DNA of 57,678 nt from NCBI GenBank assembly GCA_944375905.1, contig CALWAS010000027.1, positions 1 to 57,678 on the forward strand, given 5' to 3'. The notes below the pieces were generated by a model that was given only the letters and a program-made list of their open reading frames with translations, did not search any database and had not been told where the DNA came from. The translations under genes were made by a program, and so were the position numbers. The DNA comes from an uncultured Bacilli bacterium (GTDB lineage Bacteria; Bacillota_I; Bacilli_A; RFN20; CAG-826). Every line of letters starts with the position of its first letter. The stretch's first letter is position 1. Of this stretch, positions 9,083 to 16,266 are shown piece by piece.

Positions 9083-10926
9083 ATGACCTCCTCCCAGTCG
9101 ACGAGGAAATAGGATTGGTAGGCATGACCGCGGAAAAGGTAGTCAACCCGGTAAAGGGAGGAAACCTCGTCTATCGCGGCAATCGGGGCAATCGAGTCGA
9201 GTCTCCCTTCGTGCTCGAAGAAAGGCTCGTTCGCGCCATAGAGGGTCAACCGGAAGCTGCCTTCGTCGATTTCCGCCGTTTCTTTTTCGTCTGGCGTCGT
9301 CTCGACCATGACCCCACCCTCCGCGCAGCTAGCATAGGCGGCGTCGAATTCCCCGCCGAGCGAGAGAATGGTTTCGCCGCTCGGGGAATACGCGACGTAA
9401 GAGCCGTTCAAAATGAGCGGCACGGCTTTTTCGTAAGGAGCCGCCTCCATTGTTTCCCCGGAAAGGAAAGCCGATGGGGAAACGATGTGATAAAGGCCGT
9501 AATCGTCTTTGACGATGATATCCCGGCCATCGAAGTAGACGATGCTGTCGATGAGGGGCAGGAAACGCGTCCCCCCTTCTTCGGAAAGGACGAAGAAATC
9601 GCCGCTAAGCGAAACGACGATCTCGCCGTCGATGACATAGAACGTCGAATCGATGAAGAGCGGGTCGAACTCGTAAGGTTCGGAGGCGTCGATCGTCTCG
9701 TCGATGCCAAGAAGATACTCGAAGTGAGAGAGCTTCCCTTCGCCGTCGAGCATCCGGATCTTGAGAAGCGCGCCGTCGTAGACGAACGTATCGCCCGTCT
9801 TTTTCCGGTAGTCCCGCTTCTCTTCGACGACGTAGGGAAGGTCGTCGCTAAGGTAGACGTTGCCGGTGGCCAAGTCGACGCCATAGGCGTAGGAACGATA
9901 GGTTTCCTCTTCCTTTTCCCCCTCGCCCAAAGCCGGGACGGTGATCTTCTCGCTGTAGAAATAGTAGATTGCGCTGTCGGTATAGACGATTTCGCTATTG
10001 ACGAGTTCCCCCTCCTTCGGCGCAAACGAGGAAGGAACTATGCGGTTCAGGTAGTTTCTATCGGCATCGTAGAGGATGAGATCCTCGCCGCTTTCCTGAC
10101 AATAGCCGAGGGAATTGATGTGCCTCGAAAGAAGCGGCTCCATCGCGTTTACGTCCGGAAGGGCTGATGGGGCGACCTCGTCGAATTCGTAGAGTCCGTC
10201 GACGAATGAGGAAACGAAGAAATGCAGGTTCAGGTCGCTGTCCCTCGCCGATACGATGTATTGGGTCTCGCCGAAATAATTCCTAGTGACGACGCTTTCG
10301 AGCTTCGGCGATGACCTGAGGTAGGAAAGGAGGAAGTTTCCGCTCAAATCGATGAGCGAGTAATTGCTGCCCATCCCTGCCACCGCGAGCGGGGCTTCGC
10401 TCAAAAAGACGATTGGATATGCGGAAAGATGGTCCGAGGCCAAGAAGGAATCGAGTATCTGTCCATTGCGATAATCGATGAGTCGCTGTTCGAAGAAGCC
10501 GTGGTCCTCATTGTCCTCGGGGGCCGCTACTCGGGCCGTCGCCAGGACCGACGGAAAGCTCGAGGCAAGAATCGAGGGAGGATCTTCGTAAGCGTGGAAG
10601 ACATTTGAGACCTCGCTTGCCGAGAGGCGGAACTCGTTCCGTTCGTCTTCGATTTCCGAAAGATAGAAGAATTTCTCATATGGAACGCGGCCGAACTCCT
10701 TCCAGCCGCCAGGGTGGGAAACGCTTTCGGAAGACGATGAAGAAGGCCGATCGATAGGCGTGGAAGAGCTCACCTCCGAAGAAAGCGAGGAAGAGCTTGC
10801 CTCCGAAAAAAATGAGGAAGAACTCGCCTCGCTGGGCTCGGAGCTGCTCGCGCCCGACGAAGGGGCGCACGAGGCGATGAGCAGCATCGGAAACGACAAA
10901 AGGGAGCAAACCAATGACTTGTTCAT
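9079..10926 (-). CDS. Ser-rich-linker lipoprotein of unknown function, 615 aa
   Basis: The first gene of the lipoprotein operon has a clear lipoprotein signal (MLLIASC, Cys20), then a 50-residue Ser-rich linker of SSS and SEASSSS type typical of surface lipoproteins. The remaining 540 residues are a soluble beta-rich domain with many short strands and repeated aromatic/acidic loops (YVIDGEIVVSLSGDFFVL, IVYFDGRDIIVKDDYGLYHI), which look like blades of a beta-propeller; I do not recognise the family. The start is preceded by a very strong AAAGGAGGGGAGA. Its stop overlaps the next start by four bases, so the three lipoproteins probably act together at the cell surface. Confidence 0.8.
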   Translation of the reverse strand: MNKSLVCSLLSFPMLLIASCAPSSGASSSEPSEASSSSFFSEASSSSLSSEVSSSTPIDRPSSSSSESVSHPGGWKEFGRVPYEKFFYLSEIEDERNEFRLSASEVSNVFHAYEDPPSILASSFPSVLATARVAAPEDNEDHGFFEQRLIDYRNGQILDSFLASDHLSAYPIVFLSEAPLAVAGMGSNYSLIDLSGNFLLSYLRSSPKLESVVTRNYFGETQYIVSARDSDLNLHFFVSSFVDGLYEFDEVAPSALPDVNAMEPLLSRHINSLGYCQESGEDLILYDADRNYLNRIVPSSFAPKEGELVNSEIVYTDSAIYYFYSEKITVPALGEGEKEEETYRSYAYGVDLATGNVYLSDDLPYVVEEKRDYRKKTGDTFVYDGALLKIRMLDGEGKLSHFEYLLGIDETIDASEPYEFDPLFIDSTFYVIDGEIVVSLSGDFFVLSEEGGTRFLPLIDSIVYFDGRDIIVKDDYGLYHIVSPSAFLSGETMEAAPYEKAVPLILNGSYVAYSPSGETILSLGGEFDAAYASCAEGGVMVETTPDEKETAEIDEGSFRLTLYGANEPFFEHEGRLDSIAPIAAIDEVSSLYRVDYLFRGHAYQSYFLVDWEEVI

Positions 10927-11332
10927 TCTCCCCTCCTTTTAAGGAATTTTAGGTTTACGTTTTTAATATTTCCATCGGCAAATGAAAAATAGTCGATTAG
11001 AGCGTGACAGGACAAGGAAAATGAGGATCAAAACGCTTCTGTTGGATAAAAAGTTTTTGTGGGGCAAAAGTTTTTAGTACAAGTCTGCCTCTTCCAGGTG
11101 ACGGTCTTCCAAACGTTCGAACCCACGCTCGTTTATCACGATTTAATCGTTTTAAGACTCAAAATCTCTGTTTTTGGCATAAAAAGTTCGACCAGCCATT
11201 TTGACTGTATCAAACCATTGCTTTCAATATGTCCCTCCTCAATCGGGTCAATACAACGGGACAATTCCAATAATCGATTGAAAGCCAATCGTTAATCGAA
11301 AGAGCCTTTTAATAAGTGCTTTGTCAATGTTT
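10927..11332. other. 406-base A+T-rich gap with no gene
   Basis: This gap contains the upstream region of the lipoprotein operon on the minus strand and the 3' side of the nitroreductase gene. I see no gene. Short dyads around cgatttaatcg (11140-11150) and caataatcgattg near 11270 are unremarkable in such A+T-rich DNA. The base composition changes abruptly from the G+C-rich operon, marking the start of the foreign segment. Confidence 0.5.
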
Positions 11333-11854
11333 TTACACTTTAACAATATAGTCTTTCTTTCTAGGTGCTGCTTCTTTAGGCTCTTCATTGGCATAGCCGA
11401 GAGCAAGTGCTCCGACACCTCTTAGAGTTGTAGGAAGATTCCATTCTTTAAGAAGCTCTTTTCCTTCTTCGCTATCGAATATCTCACGCCCTTTAGCAAC
11501 CCAAACAGTGCCAAGTCCAAGCGAATGAGCAGCAAGCATCATGTTCATAAGAACGCAACTGCCATCCTCAACAAAATTAGAAGCATTGCCATCAGCTAAA
11601 ACTAAAATAACAACAGGTGCTCCGTAATATGGATCATTGCTTGTCTTTCTGACCTTTTCATTAAGCTCAGTTATCTTTTCACGATACTTAGAACTAGTAA
11701 CAGCCACAATGGTAGGCGATTGCCTTCCGCCGCCTGTAGGAGCATAAGTTCCAGCTTCAAGTATCTTATTTAAGTCAGTTTCCGATACAGGGTCTCTCTT
11801 ATAACTTCTTACACTTCTTCTAGTTTCAATTAATTTAATGAAATCAGTTTCCAT
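11333..11854 (-). CDS. Nitroreductase-family flavoprotein
   Basis: The 173-residue product starts METDFIKLIETRRSVRSYKRD, the classical N-terminal signature of FMN-binding nitroreductases (the Arg-rich RRSVRxY segment binds FMN phosphate). It continues with APTGGGRQSP, a central MNMMLAAHSLGLGTVWV helix, and a C-terminal GALALGYANE segment, all typical of the family. It would reduce nitro compounds, quinones or flavins using NAD(P)H in the cytoplasm. The ATG at 11854 has AAGGAG at good distance; upstream in-frame starts lack a site. Codon use is strikingly A+T-rich compared with the lipoprotein operon, a sign of recent transfer. A 9-bp dyad overlaps its probable promoter, and a 12-bp inverted repeat brackets the gene. 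Confidence 0.9.
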   Translation of the reverse strand: METDFIKLIETRRSVRSYKRDPVSETDLNKILEAGTYAPTGGGRQSPTIVAVTSSKYREKITELNEKVRKTSNDPYYGAPVVILVLADGNASNFVEDGSCVLMNMMLAAHSLGLGTVWVAKGREIFDSEEGKELLKEWNLPTTLRGVGALALGYANEEPKEAAPRKKDYIVKV

Positions 11855-11879
11855 GAATATCATTCTCCTTCCAAAATCA

Positions 11880-11907
11880 TGATGAATACAAAAGCACTTA
11901 TTCATCA
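11880..11907 (-). promoter_or_regulatory. 9-bp dyad operator candidate for the nitroreductase
   Basis: TGATGAATA and TATTCATCA are perfect inverted arms with a 10-base spacer, centred about 40 bases upstream of the nitroreductase start. A weak promoter (TTGCCA, 17 bases, TAAGTG) overlaps the same place. This is the position expected for a repressor that senses oxidants or substrates, but no regulator gene lies next to it. Confidence 0.45.
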
Positions 11908-12477
11908 CTAAGTCGTGTGGCAAAAAGATGATGACTCAGGAAAAGTCCACGCTGATTTTCGGCTAAACTATACTGCTAGAGATACTTACTGTGAATAGGC
12001 GAAGTGATAGTTGAAAAACTAACTTAGTTGAAAAAGTAAGTTACTGGTTGAAGTTGCTTACTCCGGCAAAAAGCTGAAAAAGTGGGTTTTGGGAAGTTAC
12101 TATTTCAATCATCCTTGCAACAAAAAACCACGAGACGAATCCCGCGGCTATTTGTTGAACCCCTACTTCCATCGGCACCAGACATAGACCAAGTCGCCGA
12201 CGAGCTTGTAAGGGTTCAATTCTGTTCGAAATGTGTTTGGAAAACGCCTTTAATGCCCCAAAAATCGATAAGCGAACGCCTTTAATGCCCTGCTTCCAGG
12301 CCCCCAAAACCGTATACTTGCATCTTTCGCATCCCTTCAGGTCGGGCCTGCTACGCCTTTTTTATCTAGTTTTTGAACCGCAAGAGCCATGACCTACCTC
12401 TTTTCAAAAATGAATAGGATTCGAATTTCTTCGACAATGACTTGCTTTTTCATCCATTTAGAGCGACTTATGGACAT
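11908..12477. other. 570-base region of decayed sequence
   Basis: No intact gene is visible. Frames in both strands are short and without ribosome sites. A stretch on the minus strand near 12165-12235 reads ELNPYKLVGDLVYVWCRWK before a stop, in a frame without a start, and may be the tail of a broken gene. Short repeats at 12246-12296 are listed separately. Confidence 0.4.
12246..12296. repeat. Direct repeats gcctttaatgccc, possible left att site
   Basis: gcctttaatgccc occurs at 12246 and again at 12278, 32 bases apart. The second copy extends to gcctttaatgccctgcttc (12278-12296), which matches 17 of 19 bases of 14397-14415 on the other side of recombinase 1. Confidence 0.45.
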
Positions 12478-12723
12478 ATGAACGAAAAAGAAAAGGTCAT
12501 GGCCGGAATCAACGCGATCATCGACCGGGACAACCCGCCGGAACTGAACCTCTACATAGTGATGCTGGAGCATCTCGCCAAGGAAGGGCTCATCGACGTC
12601 TTCGACGTCTACGACGCGATAACGGAGCTGAGGAGGGAGATGGGCCTGGAGGAGATAGCCTATGAGGATAAAGAGCCTGTTCAGGCCAAGGATAATAAGG
12701 GCGACAAGGAAAAGGGGTCGTGA
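12478..12723 (+). CDS. Small acidic helical protein in the serine-recombinase module, 81 aa
   Basis: The product starts MNEKEKVMAGINAIIDRDN; it is short, acidic and mostly helical, with a charged Lys/Asp-rich tail. I do not recognise a family. Its stop codon TGA overlaps a possible GTG start of the following recombinase (GTGA), the arrangement of a coupled accessory protein, and the G+C-rich codon use matches the recombinase. The ATG at 12478 is preferred over one 36 bases upstream because the protein's own composition begins there, but no good Shine-Dalgarno is visible. It might be a recombination directionality or regulatory factor (inference from position only). Confidence 0.55.
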   Translation: MNEKEKVMAGINAIIDRDNPPELNLYIVMLEHLAKEGLIDVFDVYDAITELRREMGLEEIAYEDKEPVQAKDNKGDKEKGS

Positions 12724-12747
12724 CCTCCTGGAGGACAAGTCCACCAC

Positions 12748-14375
12748 CTGCGCGTCGCCGCCTACGCAAGGGTGTCGACCGACTCCAGGAGCAGCTCCAC
12801 AGCTACCAGTCGCAGATCGAAAAATACGAAAGGATCATCAAGGAGGAGCACAAGGGCCAGTGGGAGCTCGTCAAGATATACGCCGACGAGGCGAAGTCCG
12901 GGCTCGTGGCCTCCAAGAGGCCCGGCTACCAGGAAATGCTCAAGGACTGCCGCGAAGGGAAGATAGACCTCATCCTCTGCAAGCAGATAAGCAGGTTCGG
13001 CAGGAACCTCATCGACATCCTTTCCGCCGTCTACGAGCTGAGGGACCTCGGCGTGGAGATCTACTTCGAGCTCGACAACATCTTCGGCTCCAGCTCGGAC
13101 ACGGAGCTCGTCCTGAGCATCAACTCGGCCATGGCGCAGGAGGAATCGAGGCTCATCAGCCGAAGGGTCTCGTCCGGCCAAAGGGAGAACATGAAGGCCG
13201 GAAGGTGGGAGTCCTTCTTCAGGAGGATAGTTGGCTACGCGAAGGACGCGGAAAGGAACGTCTACGTGATAGCCCACGAGGCGACGGTCGTGAAGATGGT
13301 CTTCACCCTCTACCTCTCCGGCTTCGCGATGCGCTCCATCGCAAACCTGTTCCGCCTTTCCGGCGTCAAGATCAACGGGAAGGACGTCGACCACAACATG
13401 GTCCACAGGATACTTTCGAGCGAGAAGTACTACGGGATGGTCGTCCTCCAGAAGACCTTCACCTCCTCCTACCTGAGCAGGAAGGTCAAGCCCAACAGGG
13501 GCGAGCTCGACAAATACGTCTACAGCGGGACGCACCCGAAGGTGATAAACCCCAGCATGATGGAGCGCGTGGAGAAAAGGAGGGAATCGCTGAAGGCGGG
13601 AAACCAACCAAAAAGGGGGTTGGACTACACCCTCCCCGTCGTCTACTGCTCGAGATGCGGGGAAAGGCTGTGCGTCGACGGGCTGAGGGAGAACAGGTAC
13701 TTCCCCAGCCTTCCCGGCAGCCTGACGTGCATCTCGAAGAGCATGATGCACGGCGAGGAAAGATGCCATCAGGGCTCGGTCAACTACAACGCCCTGAGCT
13801 CGGTCATTGCCCAATACCTGAGGAGGCACTGCTCCTTCAACCCCACCTCCCTCGAAAGGAAGGCAAGGAGGCTCCTCTCGGTCCTCAGGAAAGCCAAACC
13901 GACGAGGATTCGGTTCCAGGCGATGGAGACGGACGCGAAGCTCAGGCAGACGCGCCTAGCCCTCCAAAAGGCGAAGTCCCTCGCCACGGAGAACCCTTCC
14001 ATAAGGAAGGAGGCGAAATACGCGGATGCCGTGGAGAAGCTTAGACAGGAAACGAAGGCGCTGTCCCAAAGGCTCGCCGCGACAAAGGCGGGACTTTCCT
14101 CCTACCGAAGGGATCCGGCGGACCTCGCCAAGATCAAGGAGAGCCTGCTCGCGCTCTTCTCCACGAACAAGTTCATGATGGACTATTCATTGGTGATGGG
14201 AATCGGGATGATCGAGATCGACCCGTCCAACTACGTCTTCATGCATTACGAAAAGGAGACCGAATTGACAAAGACCATCGAAAGGCTCGGCAAGGGCCTG
14301 GGCCAATACCGATGCGAAACCTACGAGACCACCTCCCCAAAAAGGAAGGTGAAAGTGTGGACTGAAAAGAATTGA
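12748..14375 (+). pseudogene. Large serine recombinase 1, frameshifted after the catalytic motif
   Basis: The 5' part (12748-12786) encodes LRVAAYARVSTDS, the catalytic resolvase motif with nucleophile Ser in YARVS. The rest, starting with EQLHSYQSQIEKYE, lies in another frame from 12789 to the stop at 14375. One base is missing around 12787. The long frame contains the resolvase core (ISRFGRNLIDI), the recombinase domain (IVGYAKDAE, SIANLFRLSG, ILSSEKYYGMVV), a Cys-based zinc ribbon (YCSRCGERLCVDG... later two Cys) and a coiled coil. No ordinary start codon precedes the catalytic segment in its frame; a GTG at 12720 is in the other frame, so a second shift or a lost start is likely. A sequencing error cannot be excluded. 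Confidence 0.75.
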
Positions 14376-14396
14376 AAGTGTTCTTCTACTTGGAAT

Positions 14397-14415
14397 GCAT
14401 TTAATGCCCTACTTC
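14397..14415. repeat. Possible right att site of recombinase 1 segment
   Basis: gcatttaatgccctacttc matches 12278-12296 at 17 of 19 positions in direct orientation. It overlaps the last codons of the ImmA/IrrE gene. Confidence 0.4.
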
Positions 14416-15989
14416 AGCTTCTCACAGACAGATTTTTTTGAGACGAGCTCAGCATAAAACTTCCTGATGCGATCCTCGGATTCCTGACGCGCCAACATCA
14501 TCTCTGGAATCTTGTTAGGTTCCCTGGCAGAAATGATTTCAAAAGTCATGTCTTCCTTTATCCCACGGCAGAGGTAGCAGAAAGTTGCGAAGGCAGCAAA
14601 TTCGCGAGCAAAAAATGCCGACTTGGTCCTTATCTTGAATCTCACCGCGCATTCGTCGAGATGGACACTGGCATAATCTGTGAGTTCTCCATCATCCTTT
14701 ATGAACTTCGGCGAATTGAAAACTACAGGGTTTTCAATGAAGCGGTAGGTGCCATTGAAGAAAAGTCCAAAGACATACTGATTGAAGCCATTAGCAAGAT
14801 CCGAGAATGAAACGGTAAAGGTTTCTCCTTCTTTAAGGCTTCCTTTGGCAAATCGATATGGCTTCACGTACTTTCCATCAGCGAACTCAAGCATACCCTG
14901 TGCCGTCTCATACCCGAGGTCGATTAGCCTCTTCTTCGCGGCATATACGGTCACGCCGAATCTTTCGGCAAGAGCTTTGATGACCAAGGGCCCGTAATCC
15001 TCGATTTTGTTTCCCACGAGAATCTGCGCCGTTTCCTCTTCTTCTCTGAGGGCATCTATGAACCGTTTTCTAGGCATCAGGACACACGGGGCTATCGCGT
15101 TTGCCTGTATCTCAGCAAACTTGAAGTCTTCGTCTTCATCGGGATTGTCCAGGCTCCCGGTAGAGAGGCAGCGCATGGATGATATCCGGTGATCAAATAC
15201 CCGGGCGAAACGAACGGCCTTTGTGTGTAAATAGAAATGAAGGCACTCGTGGATGATCGTGATGTTGATGGAATTGAATGAGAGGGAATGGTTCGCGCTC
15301 CTGTCTATCACGATTGTGTTGGGGTCGACGGATTCTTCGCGGCAGGAATCGGTTTCCTCGTCATAGAAAGGTATGTCCGCACGCACGAAGACCGAGAGCC
15401 CGAAGACGCTCTTGTCCTTCTTGATCCTCCTCTCGATGATCCTGAGCCCCATCCTTTCGGCGACGAGATAGGGATCGACGGGAACTTCCCCGCCCAACGA
15501 TTCTGGCGAATATGTCCTAAGGAAAGCCTTGGCTTCCTCATCGAATTGCTCCTTCCTGATGTAAGGGACGAGCGACCCGTCAAGCGAGTTCGCCGAACGG
15601 CTTGGATCGTATTCGTCGATCCCGTTAAAGGTTACGTTTTCAAGGCCGTCCTGCCCGATTTTCGCGAGATACTGGACCCGAAGCCACAAGCCGCTGTACG
15701 AATCCGATTCGATGTCGTAATGCCCGCTGAAATCGGCTCGGAAAGCAATGACGGGGTTCACTATGACCTCGAAGCAAATGCCGTCCTCGATTTCGTCGTA
15801 ATCCCAGACCTTCACGCACTTGATGCCCACGTCGTCGATCACGACGTATTCGATCCTGCTCAGGTGCGCGTATCGATCATCGTTGTAGATGATGTGCGAG
15901 GCACTGCGTCTGCAGAAATTCCTCACCTGTTTGAGAACGTCTTCGGAAAGGCACCTCGTGACGTAATCGGAGAACTTGTTTTTCGCCAT
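14409..15989 (-). CDS. ImmA/IrrE-family zinc metallopeptidase-like protein, 526 aa
   Basis: Residues about 165-380 form the ImmA/IrrE (COG2856) peptidase: the helix IIHECLHFYLH carries the HExxH zinc site (His247, Glu248, His251) and FAEIQANAIAPCVLMP supplies the downstream Glu ligand. A 160-residue N-terminal region and a 150-residue C-terminal region are not recognised, making the protein much longer than the usual 150-300 residues; no HTH is obvious. Family members cleave repressors to activate mobile elements or stress genes. It is divergent from the R-M operon across a 240-base regulatory gap, so control of that operon is the natural hypothesis. The start has GGGGAGGATCC upstream. Its 3' end overlaps a direct repeat. 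Confidence 0.8.
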   Translation of the reverse strand: MAKNKFSDYVTRCLSEDVLKQVRNFCRRSASHIIYNDDRYAHLSRIEYVVIDDVGIKCVKVWDYDEIEDGICFEVIVNPVIAFRADFSGHYDIESDSYSGLWLRVQYLAKIGQDGLENVTFNGIDEYDPSRSANSLDGSLVPYIRKEQFDEEAKAFLRTYSPESLGGEVPVDPYLVAERMGLRIIERRIKKDKSVFGLSVFVRADIPFYDEETDSCREESVDPNTIVIDRSANHSLSFNSINITIIHECLHFYLHTKAVRFARVFDHRISSMRCLSTGSLDNPDEDEDFKFAEIQANAIAPCVLMPRKRFIDALREEEETAQILVGNKIEDYGPLVIKALAERFGVTVYAAKKRLIDLGYETAQGMLEFADGKYVKPYRFAKGSLKEGETFTVSFSDLANGFNQYVFGLFFNGTYRFIENPVVFNSPKFIKDDGELTDYASVHLDECAVRFKIRTKSAFFAREFAAFATFCYLCRGIKEDMTFEIISAREPNKIPEMMLARQESEDRIRKFYAELVSKKSVCEKLK

Positions 15990-16211
15990 TAATGGATCCT
16001 CCCCTTCTGCCTGTCAAAAAAGGCCTCGACTCGATGGAATACACGATGGCCCCGATTGGAAGAAGCCTCTTTAATATTTGAAGTAATTATCCCCCAATCC
16101 GCATAGCGGAGGATCCGGTCAGCCTAAGCACACCCGTTCCCATCGCACCGGAATTCTAAGTTAGGCACGCGGCCGTGGCAACATATAAAACGTCGATATC
16201 CAATTTTGGTA

Positions 16212-16240
16212 TTTACATACTAAGTTAAAGGTGTTACAAT
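16212..16240 (+). promoter_or_regulatory. Strong sigma-70-type promoter of the R-M operon
   Basis: TTTACA (16212-16217), a 17-base spacer and TACAAT (16235-16240) lie 26 bases before the first ATG of the operon. An 8-base direct repeat CTAAGTTA occurs at 16156-16163 and again inside the spacer at 16220-16227, which could be a repressor target. Confidence 0.75.
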
Positions 16241-16266
16241 ACTACCATAGAATCGGAGGTGCCTTC

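Noticed and set aside
11090-11140. gttcgaaccc near 11120 and near 30033, both flanking the mobile region, resembling a tRNA T loop or att sites
   Set aside because: Identity is only 10 bases and partly palindromic; no tRNA fold around either, and flanks do not match.
12041-12307. 88-codon minus-strand frame near recombinase 1
   Set aside because: Runs through short repeats, has no start signals, and another frame in the same place looks more protein-like; probably decayed sequence.
12721-12723. TGA between the small protein and the catalytic segment read as Trp (Mollicutes code)
   Set aside because: TGA ends hsdR, rnhC and others at the expected lengths, and Trp is TGG throughout; the frame after TGA also meets the frameshift.
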